Assembly: GCA_007570785.1 (NCBI GenBank)
Contig: ML664161.1
Coordinates: forward strand, 7,531,035-7,595,034
Direction of reading: 5' to 3'
Length of the DNA stretch: 64,000 nucleotides
From: Antilocapra americana
Lineage: Eukaryota; Chordata; Mammalia; Artiodactyla; Antilocapridae
Under the pieces are notes generated by a model. That model did not search any database and was not told the DNA's origin. It saw nothing but the letters and a program-made list of their open reading frames with translations. The translations under genes and the position numbers were made by a program. Below are positions 45,426-57,494 of this stretch, one piece after another (position 1 is the stretch's first letter; each line of letters begins with the position of its first letter).

Positions 45426-45652
45426 GGAAGGGTGGTAGAAAAAATTTCTAGGTTGCTTAATACATACTGTTGTACAATTGTGAAGAAAGTTTTGTTGAGA
45501 TAAGCTTTCATAAGGATGGCTACTGACCTGCTCTACATCTAGGATTCAAAAACATAGCCATAGATGTAATCTTGTATCCATCTAGGTTAGGTACCTAAGT
45601 GTCTTTTCTAAGAATTTTATTAAGCGTTTAATTAATGACTTGTGCTAAAAGG
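45426..45652. other. Unassigned spacer
   Basis: Nothing recognised. Confidence 0.4.
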
Positions 45653-45856
45653 GCTTTCCGGGTGGCTTAGCTGCTAAAGAATCTGCCTGCAATGCAGGAG
45701 ACCCCAGTTTGATTTCTGAGTAGGGAATATCTCCTGGAGAAGGGAATGGCAACAGACTCCAGTATTCTTGCCTGGAGAACTCCATGGACAGAGGAGCCTG
45801 GCAGGCTACAGTCCATGGGGTCGCAAAGAGTCAGACACGACTGAGCGGCTTTCAGT
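45653..45856 (+). repeat. Bov-tA SINE, full length
   Basis: From 'gggctttccgggtggcttag' to 'gactgagcggctttcagttt'. The Bov-A body is intact. Confidence 0.93.
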
Positions 45857-47051
45857 TTCAAAGTTAAAAGCAGAGCCCCCAAAACCTCTAAACAAAGCCC
45901 CCAATGTCAGAGTTTCCCAGAGCACACACTAGTTTTAATTTCAAATTACTTAGTGTTAATGCTTTTTAAAAGAAGATCTAGTAATATTTATATTGACATA
46001 TAATGATATAATTATATAACATACAATACTTACATAGCTAGATAACAAAGATGCTGTAAAATTATTTCCACTTAATCTTCTATGTATCCTTAGAGAAATC
46101 CTGAGTGATGCTCAAATATTAGCACGTGATTTCTGGGTAGTGGGTTTTGAGATGTATCTTTGAACTTTTCATGTTGACTAAATGCTTTTTACCATGAAAA
46201 AACAAAAGCCCCCAAATGAAACAAAAACAATATCATATAAACAGAATGCAAATAAAACTGTGTTATCCCCAAACTGTTTTCTGTAGGATGCAGAAGAAAC
46301 TGTGAATCAGAAATGATTAGAGAAATTACTAGGGAAGCCATGGTCTCATCTAGTCTTGTATTCTCAAAGCCTCTTTCAGTATCATTTCAAGGATACAGCT
46401 TGGTGCCCCTTGCTGGACTGAATCATGTGCCAGTCTCAGTCCTCACTCCAACATTTTATTTCTTTATATTGTGCTTGAATTCTCAGTCTTTCTGTCTCCA
46501 ATTGTTCAAGTCTCATACTTCAAGAAACAATGTCTTCTTTAATTATATTGCTACTTCAGTCTCTAATTGCTGTATTGCAGATCTTTGCAGATATGACTCT
46601 GTTCAGATGCCGTAAATGTCCACTGTTGTTCCTGGCACAAAACAACTTCTTTTCTTTCAGACAATGAGTGCACGGGTGGAGGGGGTGAGGGTGGACTCCT
46701 GGACCTGCCAGGCAGTGCAGTAGTTTTCCTTATGATGAAGAGATAGGTTGTCACTCAACCTCACAGGCTCTCTGTCTTAACCAACACCAGTGGGCACTTA
46801 TGCCCTGCCTCGTTTTACACAAGAAAGACAGTCATTCCTAGCACTTCAAGATTTTTCTTACTACAGATTTCAAATGGGAAATAGAAAAGAAGTCTTACAT
46901 TACACATTCTCGACAAACTGCAGCAAACATCCAAGCCAATGCTGTCTTTCCTCCCTTACTCTTCAGCTTTGCTGCCAGTAAAGCTGGGGTTTTCCTTGTC
47001 ACCCTTCATCCTTCAGAGAACCCCCCAGCTCCCTTTCATCCTCCAGTCTCT
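45857..47051. other. Unassigned stretch of about 1.2 kb
   Basis: A possible old L1M trace at 46110-46200 ('gatttctgggtagtgggttt'). The frame 46313-46615 has no motif. No exon recognised. Confidence 0.4.
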
Positions 47052-47064
47052 CATCTCCATCCTG

Positions 47065-47392
47065 TGCTGTGCTTAGTCACCCAGTCATGTCTGACTCTTT
47101 GTGACCCTGTGGGCTGCAGCCCGCCAGGCTCCTCTGTCTATAGGGATTCTCCAGGCAATAATACTGGAGTGGGTTTCCATGCCCTCCTCCAGGAGATCTT
47201 CCCCACCCAGGTATCAAACCTAGGTCTCCCGCATTGCATGCAGATTCTTTACCGTCTGAAACCAAGGAAGCCCAAGAATACTGGAGTGATTAGCCTATCT
47301 CTTCTTCAGGGGATCTTCCTGACCTAGGAATCAAACTAGGGTCTCCTGCATTGCAGGCAAATTCTTTACCAGCTGAGCTCCCAGGGAAGCCC
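47065..47392 (-). repeat. Bov-tA dimer (antisense) inserted as one unit, exact 13-bp TSD
   Basis: On the minus strand a truncated Bov-tA (47392-47276) is joined at 'ccagtattcttg' to a second, complete Bov-tA (47275-47065). One TSD, 'catctccatcctg', brackets the pair at 47052-47064 and 47393-47405, so the dimer retrotransposed as a single RNA. Confidence 0.93.
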
Positions 47393-47621
47393 CATCTCCA
47401 TCCTGCATATTTATATATTCAGTTGTCAAGAAGTTAAGGGTCTTCTTTACAAAGTGAAGGGGGATTATGAGTAATGATTTTATTTTCTCCTGTTACATCC
47501 ACACTAAGTGCTCATAGCAAGTCTTCATGATAGGTTTCAGCATCCTTGGTTTGCACTGAGGGAAGTCCAGGGTACAAATCCAGCTCTCTCTTTGCAGAGC
47601 ATCATTTTAAACTACTATACA

Positions 47622-47915
47622 GCACTTCCCTGGTCATACAGTGGATGAGAATCTGCGGGCCAATGCAGGGGACACGAGTTCGATCCTTGTTTGCAGAAGA
47701 CTCCACGTGTCACGGAGCAACTAAACCCATGCCCCATAATTTCTGAGCCTGAGAGCCCTAGAGCCTGTGCTCCAAAACAAGAGAAGCCATAGCAATGAGA
47801 AACTCATGCACCACAGCTAGAGAGTAGCCCCCACTCTGTGCAACTAGAAAAAGCCCATGTGCAGCAACAAAGATCAAGTGCAACGAAAATAAATAAATGA
47901 CTTTAAAAAACCTAC
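47622..47915 (+). repeat. CHR-type SINE, long form
   Basis: 'cagcacttccctggtcatac', 'cgagttcgatccttgtttgc' and the body 'ctagagagtagcccccactc', with an A-rich tail. Same structure as the copy at 1335-1633. Confidence 0.8.
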
Positions 47916-48235
47916 GGTACAATGTCTATTTCCTTGTACAATCATAAGATGTTTTGATAACCCTCACATAAATCGGTGTGAAATACTCAGATATCAAAAT
48001 CCAGGCAGTTACAGATACAGTATGGCTTTTATGATTTATGTTTTTGTTTGTCTCTTTGTCCTAATAATGAAGGAAAAACATCTCAAGGTCAAGTCCAACT
48101 TTGAGGTTGTCTCTCAAAAGAAATGATGCTTGGACACCTACACAGCCTACCCGTCAGCATAAGGTAAAAAGAAGAAATCATTTTTGGGTACCAAGCTTTT
48201 ATGCAGAGTAACACTAAGCCACACATTCTTAATCT
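47916..48235. other. Unassigned stretch
   Basis: No repeat recognised. The 161-codon minus frame 48089-48574 runs across it and across a Bov-tA relic, and looks accidental. Confidence 0.4.
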
Positions 48236-48303
48236 CCAAAATTTGTGTCTCCTGAATTGCATGTAGATTTTTTTTACCCATTGAGCCATCGAGGAAGCCC
48301 TTA
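48236..48303 (-). repeat. Bov-tA tRNA-head fragment (antisense)
   Basis: 'gtctcctgaattgcatgtag' and 'cattgagccatcgaggaagc' are the reversed tRNA part only. Confidence 0.75.
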
Positions 48304-48594
48304 TAAAGATGCATGCAGTAGTCAATAAACTGTACGTTGGGGCAGTAGAAGTGGAAATACAGTTGGAAATACACTTTAGAATCTGAACGTGAGGAATGCG
48401 GAAAAAGAGACTCGGGAAATCTGAACCTTTATTATCAGTCCTTATCCAGTAAAGAAACTGACTTGCCTGAGGTGTGAGCAACCATGGGAGATAGAAGGAT
48501 AACAATGAATGAGACCTTTGGTGAGGGAGGTGTGTTGGGGCTGGGGGTTCAGGGTTGAAGAGCCACTCTCCCATATGCAGCTGGGTTAAAAGAT

Positions 48595-48990
48595 GTGTAT
48601 CAGTCAGAACGGGCTGGATTTTGATGCAGAAACAAATTTTTAAAATCTCAGTGGTTTAAAACAGTGCTGATTTCTCGCTTACACTTCCATATCCATCACA
48701 AATTCGAAAGGATGTCCACTGAGCCATCAGGGACCCAGGCTGACGGAGATGCCCTCTCAATATATGCTTCCACAACCACAAAAGCACAAAAAGGGGCTAT
48801 GACAAAACATACACTGACTCTTACGGCTGCCACCCAGAAGTGGTATCTGTGACTTTTCTCTCGTATTTCATTGGCTCTGGCAAGTCATATGGCACAGTTA
48901 ACCTCAAAGGGAGTTGGGAAGGTGCAATCTCATCACGTGTGCAGAAAGAGAAGTGGAATGTTTGGGAACAGGTCTGATGGGCACCACTAG
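48595..48990. repeat. Ancient interspersed repeat, family not identified
   Basis: 'tctcagtggtttaaaacagt' with 'catcagggacccaggctgac' and 'cattggctctggcaagtcat' has the feel of an old mammalian interspersed repeat (DNA transposon or LTR). I cannot name it safely. Confidence 0.35.
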
Positions 48991-49399
48991 GAAACTTAAT
49001 GCTATTTTAATAAGAAACAGACAGTAGGTTGTTCTTCCTTAATTTTTTTGCCTCCAAAGAAGGGCACAGGCTCTGTCTATATGCTGCCATGTTGGATTAG
49101 CCTCACCATTCTTTAATGAAGAGGGATCAGAGTTAACATCAGAAACTCTCTGTACTTCTAACTCCAGATTAACTAAAACCCATATATCAACATTGGGTTT
49201 AGTAAACTGCATATCATTCATTCCAAGGGTGGATTTAATCATTTCCAGGGGATGCTTTTAGTTATGTTTGAATAAAAATCTTGAGTAAAGAGTCATACCA
49301 AAAAGTGGTAAGAAAGAGATCATCCTATATAGGTACCTGACAATTGCATTTAAGATCCTTAATACTCACAACCATATACTGCTTGTTAAAATATAATTT
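48991..49399. other. Unassigned stretch
   Basis: Single-copy-looking; the short minus frame 49039-49242 has no motif. Confidence 0.4.
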
Positions 49400-49740
49400 A
49401 ACATAATCCTTTTGGAAAGAACTGTGGCAATATGTATCATTCTTTACCTAGCAATTCAACAATTGAGAATCTATCCTAAAGAATCTCACATATTTAAAAC
49501 AAAACATTATGTTCACTGCTATACTGTATTAATTTAAAATAACCAAAAATGTCCAATAATAGAGAAATGATTTAAGTAAATTATGGTAAATCTACATGAG
49601 GTACCCAATAAAAATTATGTTTGTGGGAAGGATGATTACATTCTATTAACTAAAAATTAATTATACAAAATCATTCCTATAGTGTGATCACAAATATGTT
49701 GAATGCACTTATATCATACAATGTATTTTTTTGTATTTTT
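49400..49740 (+). mobile_element. L1M LINE 3' fragment
   Basis: 'cctagcaattcaacaattga', 'aaccaaaaatgtccaataat' and 'aattatggtaaatctacatg' are diverged L1 ORF2-end sequence. Confidence 0.65.
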
Positions 49741-50062
49741 TTTTGGCATTCACTATGATCAGACCACTTCATATAATGGTTCTAAAAAGACCATTTGGAT
49801 GTGATTCATGTTATAAATGCACAACTGAAGAACTAGTACTATTTATTAATTAGTGCCCCAAACCATCACCAAGTTGCTGACAATGTGAGGGTATGTAATA
49901 AAATATTAAGCTGATTTTAGAAAGTTGAAAGATAAATTTAAAATAGCTTTTTACCAAACCTAATGCTCTCTCTCTCTGTATATATATATATGTGTGTCTA
50001 TATAATATATATAATAGACAAAAACCTATTTTCAAAGTTATCAGAAGAAATTGATTCAGTAT
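49741..50062. other. Unassigned, with a compound microsatellite
   Basis: A (CT)n(TA)n(TG)n tract at about 49967-50020. Otherwise nothing recognised. Confidence 0.45.
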
Positions 50063-50077
50063 AAAAAGAGCTGGTCA

Positions 50078-50661
50078 TACACCGAGGAAACCAGAATTGA
50101 AAGAGCCATGTGTACCCCGATGTTCATAGCCACATTGTTTACAATAGCCAGGACATGGAAGCAACCTAGATGCCTATCAACTGACGAATGGATAAGAAAG
50201 CTGTGGTACATATACACAATGGAATATTACTCAGCATTAAAAAAAAAAAATTCATTTGAATCAGTTCTACTCGGGTGGACGGAACTGGAGCCTATTATCC
50301 AGACTGAAGTAAGCCAGAAGGAAAAACAACAATACAGTATACTAACGCATATATATGGAATTTAGAAAGATGGTAATGAGAACCCTGCATGCGAGACAGC
50401 AAAAGGAATGCAGATGTATAGAACAGACTCGTGGACTCTGTGGAAGAGGGCAAGGGTGGGATGATATGGGAGAATGGCATTGAAACATGTTGACTGTCGT
50501 ATGTGAAATCAGTCGCCAGCCCAGGATTGATGCTCGGGGCTGGTGCACCAAGATTTCCCAGGGGGAGGGAATTGGGAGGGAGGAGGGGGCGTTCTGGAGG
50601 GGGAGCATATGTAAACCCATGGCGATTTCATGTTATTGTATGGCAAAACCAAAAAAAAAAA
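50078..50661 (+). mobile_element. Ruminant L1 3' end, 5' truncated, with TSD
   Basis: Starts in the end of ORF2 (frame 50051-50365, '[22 protein letters not shown]') and runs to 'tatggcaaaacc' plus A16. TSD 'aaaaagagctggtca' (50063-50077) and 'aaaaagagctggcca' (50662-50676), one mismatch. Close match to the copy at 52784. Confidence 0.95.
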
Positions 50662-50676
50662 AAAAAGAGCTGGCCA

Positions 50677-52212
50677 GAAAAAAAACTAGTAGACACATTA
50701 TAAACATTGAGACTGTTTTGGCGCATAATTCTGGGACATATGTATATAATAAAAAATGCCTACAGAAAGGCAATCCTCCTATATGTTATTACTTTAATAC
50801 ATTAATGCATATAAGATGTTTTATATGTTTCATAATAATTAAAAAGTTTGTAAATGGTTACAATAGAAAAATCTTGAAGGGAATTGATATTATTTAAGCT
50901 GGAAATACAAACTGAGAAGAAAATCAATAGATATTCAATGAGGTAAAGGTGTATTTGTGAAAATGTTAATGAGCGATTCTTTCAAGGTCATTAACAGTGA
51001 CTCTATCAAATATCTGCTAAAAGCAGACAGATTTAAGAAAAATCAACATTTAAGAAAAATTAAGCATTTCCTAAATAGCAAAGTAACAACGTTCTGTAAT
51101 ATAATGCCAAGGAAATCAGGCAGTGTCCCTCCGTAAGGTTTGTTTCATTTGAAGGAAAGGGAATATGGCTGCCTCTCTTTCAGAGTCTGAGGTAATTTTG
51201 TTTTGGCTGGGGATTACTAAATGTTTTTTCTGTTGTTTTTTCAGTTTGAACCATAGGTCTCCTGTTCTCTACATTACTTTTATAACATTTTTGAAGAAGC
51301 ATAAAGCCAAGACCTTCTTTTCAAAAGCCTCTAAGTTCATTTTCAGTCATATTACCTATAATGAACAAATTTCAGATTTTTAAAAAAAATTTTAAGCTTG
51401 CTGATTCCTATATAATGAGTCTTCAGTGTACTATAACTTATAGTTGTGTGTGCTTTGTATTCACTTGTATTTATTTTATTTTTTTTTTATTTAATTTTTT
51501 TTTTCCTTTTTTTTTATTTTATTTTATTTGTCCAATATTTTGTAAAAACAGATGAATATTTTGTTTCACTAACTTTGTTTCCTTCTCAGGCATGCTGCAA
51601 TGATTTTCACTTACTATATAGCATCACTGAGGCATAAAATATTGTCCTCAGGCACAGAAAACTCATTAGAATTTCTGTTCACAAAATATTGATTTGATGA
51701 TTAAACTTATTATCAGTTAAGAAAAAAAAAAAAAAATTTTATAGTACCTTCAAAAATAACTTTTTGTATTCTTATTTTTCTTGCTTACTAAAAAAAAGAA
51801 AAGTTATCAGAGTTTCATGATTTCTTTTCTAAAAGCCTTGGAGACAACTGTATTTTAAAATTCAAAAAATAAAAAAAGAAGGCAACAAATAAGGCAGCAG
51901 TCAAAACAGATATTTGGATTTAGAAATAAAGTTCAGTTGGTAAAACAGTAAAAAATAAAATAAAATTCGGTATGTTTCTGATTTTGAAACAATAATATGA
52001 TATAAATAACATATATTATGTAGCACTCCCAGTGAAGTAGAGGTAGTATGCATAATCAAACATATTAATATTCCTGCAGTTATACATACAAACATTTGCA
52101 CTAAGTGGGGTAAAGTCTACTATAAGATAGCATCCTATCAATCTAGGTTACATTCTCCAATCAAGTAAGTTAAAAAAAATCTTTGGTTTTTGAAATACGT
52201 TAAAAGCTAAGA
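50677..52212. other. Unassigned AT-rich stretch of about 1.5 kb
   Basis: Poly-T/(TTTTA)n at 51475-51530, an A-run at 51721-51736 and A-rich 51855-51880. No gene or dispersed repeat recognised. Confidence 0.45.
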
Positions 52213-52434
52213 TGGGCTTCCCAGGTGCCCTAGTGGTAAAGAACCCACCTGCCAGTGCAGGAGACGGAAGAGATGTGGATTTGATCCCTGGGTTGGGAAG
52301 ATCCTGAGGGCCTGGCAACCCACTCCACTATTCTTACCTGGAAAATCCCATGGACAGAGGAGGCTGGTGGGCTACTATCCACAGGACCCAAATGAAGAGT
52401 CGGCCACAACTGAAGCGACTTAGCACACACTCAC
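52213..52434 (+). repeat. Bov-tA SINE
   Basis: 'gggcttcccaggtgccctag', an extra 'ggaagagatgtgga' in the tRNA part, then the Bov-A body to 'ctgaagcgacttagcacaca'. Confidence 0.92.
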
Positions 52435-52783
52435 AAGATACAGAATGTCTGATTGAGTTTGAATTTCAGGTAAACAACAAATATAACTTTTTAGCATATG
52501 TCCCAAATATTGCATGAAACACAGTTGGGCTAGAGAAGTCATTCAGTGTTTATCTAGAATTCAAATTTAACTGAGCTTCCTGGTTTTTTATTTGCAAACT
52601 CTGGCTTTTGGGATTTCAGAATTGCAAACAAGTGATTGTGGACCTGTATAGAAAAATATCCTAACTGAAGAACTGTTACAGTCACTCTTCCAGGGATAGG
52701 GTTTGGTTTGGGCCCTTTTGAAAAAAGTCACAAGAAACAAAGTTGTATTAAATATGCTTTCTATGAACAAAGTATGTAAAGTA
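52435..52783. other. Unassigned spacer
   Basis: Nothing recognised. Confidence 0.4.
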
Positions 52784-53604
52784 AATGCAAATCAAAACCA
52801 CAATAGGTACCACTTAACACCAGTCAGAATGGCTGCAATCCAAAAGTCTACAAGCAATAAATGCTGGAGAGGATGTGGAGAAAAGGGAACCAACCCTCTT
52901 ACACTGTTGATGGGAATGCAAACTAGTACAGCCACTATGGAGAACAGTGTGGAGATTCCTTAAAAAACTGAAAATAGACCTGCCATATGACCCAGCAATC
53001 CCACTGCTGGACATACACACCGAGGAAACCAGGATTGAAAGAGACACGTGTACCCCAGTGTTCATCGCCGCATTGTTTACAATAGCCCGGACATGGAAGC
53101 AACCTAGATGCCCATCAACTGTGGTACATATACACAATGGAATATTACTCAGCATTAAAAAAAAAATTCATTTGAATCAGTTCTACTCAGGTGGACGGAA
53201 CTGGAGCCTATTATCCAGACTGAAGTAAGCCAGAAGGAAAAACAACAATACAGTATACTAACGCATATATATGGAATTTAGAAAGATGGTAACGAGAACC
53301 CTGCATGCGAGACAGCAAAAGGAACGCAGATGTATAGAACAGACTCGTGGACTCTGTGGAAGAGGGCAAGGGTGGGATGATATGGGAAAATGGCATTGAA
53401 ACATGTTAATTATCATATGCGAAATCAGTCGCCAGCCCAGGATTGATGCTCGGGGCTGGTGTGCGGAGATGACCCAGGGGGAGGGGATTGGGAGGGAAGA
53501 GGGAGGGGGGTTCTGGAGGGGGAGCATATGTATACCCATGGCGATTTCATGTCAATGTATGGCAAAACCAACACAATAAAGTAAAGAAAATTAAAAAAAA
53601 AAAA
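52784..53604 (+). mobile_element. Ruminant L1 3' end, 5' truncated
   Basis: Begins 'aatgcaaatcaaaaccacaa' in ORF2, with the frame 52947-53228 ('[23 protein letters not shown]'), and ends in a poly-A at about 53592-53603. A roughly 25-bp deletion near 53120 removes the 'gatgaatggataag' part seen in other copies. No certain TSD. Confidence 0.93.
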
Positions 53605-53757
53605 CTCTAGATATTTAAAAAATTATAAATAAAATGATTACTCTAAAAATCATGTTAATTTGCAGTTCTTTTCTGTTCCACATTATAGTTCATCATCTAT
53701 CAAGCATTCCTTTTATAAAATTCATAAATTCTCTTGTAACAAAGATATTTCATTCAT

Positions 53758-53957
53758 TCATGCTGGTGCTGAGTTGAGTCCAACTCTTTGTGACTGCATG
53801 GGCTGTAGCCCTTGAGGCTCCTCTGTCCATGGGATTTTCCAGGCAAGAATACTGGAGTGGGTTGCCGTTTCCTACTCCAAGGGATCTTCCTAACCCAGGG
53901 ATCAAACCTGCGTCTGCTGCATTGGCACACAGATTGTTTACCCCTGAGCCACCAGCT
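53758..53957 (-). repeat. Bov-tA SINE (antisense)
   Basis: 'gttgagtccaactctttgtg', the Bov-A body, and the reversed tRNA head ending 'cccctgagccaccagctcc'. Confidence 0.92.
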
Positions 53958-55494
53958 CCATCTAATGGAGAACACATCTAATTACAGCCCTTCATAGAGC
54001 TAGGAATATTTTCATGAGCGTTGGTGAAACTATGAAGTATGTGTAGGCCGCAAACACATAGACACATCACACAAAATTTTCTGTGCTACTTTGTTTTCTG
54101 AACCAGATAAGACCCAGAACTACTTAATCATAGTTCTTGCAGATCCATTCCTTTGCTTAGATTTGAACTAAAAAATGAAATTGGGATCTCTTGGATCCAC
54201 ACCCACTCCTTCCTTTCAAACCAAACCCTCAATGCCTCTTGCCCTAGGTAACTATTACAGTCTCCTAGCTAATTTTTTTGAGGGGGCTAATTTTCCAGCC
54301 TTCATTCTGTCCCAACTAAGACATTCTATATGTTATTTTCAGACTAAATTTCCTAAAACATGGCCTTCATCATCTCCTCCCCTTGCCCTAAAATACACAT
54401 CTTCATTTCATTTCTTACTCTCTCCTACCCTGACTATCGAACTTTTCCCTCCCTGCTTCCCACTCCCATCCATCATGCTCTACTGGTAGCTCCATCTCCA
54501 AACTTTAGTGCCTGGAAGTCAGTGAACAAACAAAGGCTGTGGAATCAGACCTCAGCTACTTAATCACTCTGAGCCTCAATTACTTCATCAATAAAAATAT
54601 AAACAGTATAGCCCTGTATTTATCTTTTTACTTAAGTCAGTTTGGGGGTAGGGTTTTATGTCCTTTGAAATTTCATGAGTCTTACCTCTTGAAAAAAAAG
54701 AAAAGCAACTAGGAGTTGGCCTGGCCACAGAGGGGGACAAAGGTATTCTGTTAAACATAAAAAAATTCACAAAACATTAACATCAGACAAAGTCACTCTG
54801 TGACCATGAGAGAGCAAGGCAATTTAGTAATCATGTCTGAGAAAAGACAAAACAACACTCTTAAGACCACAAAAAGGATCAAATATTTCCATTTTCTGGC
54901 TAACATAAGGAACTGCTGTTGCTTTATTATTACAATTTTAGCCCCAATGAACTTTTTCTACCTCCTAGGTAAGATTCATAAAGAAACTTAATCACATAAG
55001 TACTCCTACTTCCTGACAACATCCAAACTTGAGGAAACTGCTTTAAATTCTCCCCGAATTCCCTAACACAAACTGCAATCCTATAACGAGGGCTTATATG
55101 GATAAGGTTTATGTGCATTTGTCTTGAACCAAACAACAGCAAGGGTAAGGTCAGAGAGAAAAGACATCAAAATCCATTCCTTCAAAATTTTGAGTTTATC
55201 TTATTAGTCTTCTTGTTAAATAAGGATAAATCAAAGTTTTCTTACTGATTTTAGTTTCCCAAAATTTATATTTAGCATCCCACCATTTAGAAAGGAAAAC
55301 CTTTCACTCTGGAAGTACTCCAGTAGACACTTCTCAGTACTAACCTTATAAACAAACAAGCCACATCCTCCTTGTTTAAGGTACTTGAATAAGAACTGTT
55401 ATAATCAAAGGTTCATTTATTTTGAAATACCTCCCCCTTGAGGGCATTACTACTTATGCATCAGTATACTGTTAAACTCCAGCCCTCTGATACA
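53958..55494. other. Mostly unassigned 1.5 kb
   Basis: A MIR-like core at about 54515-54610 ('taatcactctgagcctcaat'). The plus frame 54175-54489 and its overlapping neighbour have no motif. No exon recognised. Confidence 0.4.
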
Positions 55495-55925
55495 CACTGG
55501 TGGGTAGAAACAGAAATAAATTAATATAAATATCTAGGATGACAATTTGGTAACATCTATTAACATTTCAAAACCCATGAGTACTAAGACTTACAGGTAA
55601 GGACAGTCACCAAAACTGTAAGCCTATATGTCTAGAACTAGGTGTCTAGTGTAATGCACAGTGAAATCCATGTAACCATTAAAGTTAGAAAATCTAGATA
55701 CACTCAACATGGAATTATCTCAAAGACATGCCTGTACACACATACTTGTACACATATAAAAATACCTCCAGATGAAAGCTGGTAATAGTTGTTGCCTTGG
55801 AGAGAAGAAATGGGTCAGGGGGAGGAAGACATACTTTTTCATGTATACCCTTTCTGTATAAACTGATTTTTAAAAAATCATCTGTGTGTATTTTCTGTAA
55901 ATCAAAATTCCAATAAATTAAATGT
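55495..55925 (+). mobile_element. L1M LINE 3' end
   Basis: 'ctggtaatagttgttgcctt', 'agaagaaatgggtcaggggg' and 'tttcatgtataccctttctg' are the typical L1M 3'UTR order, ending near 'ccaataaattaaatg'. Confidence 0.72.
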
Positions 55926-56157
55926 TTTGTAAAATTTTGTACAAAGAACTTACATGCAAAGTGTGCAAATGTTAAGTGTGCAAGACAGCAAATGTTTATA
56001 AAGTCAACATAACCAATAACAAAAATTCCTGTCAAGTGAAAGAGCACTACTAGTGTGTATTTAAAAGAAAATATTAGTCATTTAAATATTTTGCCTGTAG
56101 ATATTTCAGTATGTATCTCTTGATAAAATCTTTCAGCATAGAGTGGAATGGGAGGAT

Positions 56158-56497
56158 ATGAAATGCAGAATCTTAGGCATGCCCCCTCAGAAAAATAAAA
56201 CTTAAGAAGAATGGAAAGACTAATTGCCCCAAACCTGTCTCCTGACCAATGAACATCCACCACGAATACCTTTGCATTTCAATGAACTTGCTGTCTGGAC
56301 TCTGGCTGAACCCCCTTTCTTTGCACGTTTTGCCCAAGAATACCACCTGCCTCAAACCCTCAATGGATTCATGTGTAGCCTGATGTGTCCTCGGCTGCAA
56401 TTCCCCTGCTATTTCCAAATAAACACAATATCTAATCCTTTGAGCCTGCTTCAGCTTATCTCTTCATTTAGATTGTCTCTCTCAACCCATATCATAA
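56158..56497 (+). repeat. LTR-like segment
   Basis: Has 'ccctcagaaaaataaaactt' near its left end, a polyadenylation signal AATAAA at about 56418-56423, and then a pyrimidine-rich 'tgcttcagcttatctcttca' block like R/U5 sequence. The ends TG..CA are plausible but no TSD is seen. Family unknown. Confidence 0.35.
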
Positions 56498-57263
56498 TAC
56501 CATTGATAAAATAATAAGAAACTTAAAAACATAACCATAATGTCATTATCACACCCAGTAAAATTAACAATAATTAGAATTAGACATATTTAATGCTTAA
56601 AAATTTTAATACTCAATTCATGTTCTTTTTCTTTTTTTTTTTTTGCTTATCTCAAAGATGTCTGTTTACATTTGATTTGTTTGAATCATGATCCAAAAAG
56701 TTCCACATATTATATTTGGTTTATTTTTCTCTTAAATCTTTTTATTCTGTAAAAGTCCCATCCCCTTTGGTTAATGCTACTTCTTTGTTGTTGAAGAAAC
56801 AGGTCATTTATCTTGTAGAATCTCTCACATTCTGCGTATAGCTAGTTAAATCCTCCTGGTGTTGTTTTACATGTCTTTATTCACTGAATTTTTTGTAAGC
56901 CGGGAGACAGACCTAGGAATCAATGTGTTTCTTTGGGAAATGCTGTATACTTTGTAAATAAACATATGGAGATTTACAGATAAAGACCTGAAAAATCCTA
57001 AAGTGAGGAAATGTTCAATTTTGCTTAACTGTGCATTTCCTATGGGCTTTGTTGTTGTTATTGTTGTTGTATTACCTATTATATTCACACGGAACTAGAG
57101 TCCTGTTTTATGCATTCTGATAAACACTGGAAGAAAAACTCTAAATGGTCTTATCAGAATTCCATGATTTTGTATGGAGCGAGACCCACTGCAGATCTTT
57201 ATACAAGTCTGCTGATAGGTGGATCCTGCAGACATTTATTATGTTTTCTATTTATAGAGTATT
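56498..57263. other. Unassigned, perhaps an ancient repeat
   Basis: 'gttgttgaagaaacaggtca' followed by 'tctcacattctgcgtatagc' around 56790-56850 looks repeat-derived but is not named here. A (GTT)n run lies near 57050-57070. Confidence 0.35.
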
Positions 57264-57278
57264 ATACTTGAAAACACT

Positions 57279-57479
57279 TCTCTGGTGGCTCAGTGGTAAA
57301 GAATCTCCCTGCCATTCAGGAGACCACCTGCAATGCAGGAGATGCCAGTTATATCCCTGGGTCAGGAAGATCCCCTGGAGACGGGAATGGCAACCCACTC
57401 TGGTATTCTTGCCTAGGAAATCCCAAGGATGGAGGAGTCTGTAGGGGTACAGTAGACTTAGTGACTAAGCCACCACCAA
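57279..57479 (+). repeat. Bov-tA SINE with exact 15-bp TSD and a duplicated tRNA segment
   Basis: 'ctgccattcaggagaccac' and 'ctgcaatgcaggagatgcc' are tandem copies of the same tRNA block. The TSD 'atacttgaaaacact' is exact at 57264-57278 and 57480-57494. Confidence 0.95.
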
Positions 57480-57494
57480 ATACTTGAAAACACT

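Noticed and set aside
48089..48574. 161-codon minus ORF as a host gene
   Set aside because: Crosses an antisense Bov-tA relic, lacks any motif, and overlaps another frame. Treated as accidental.
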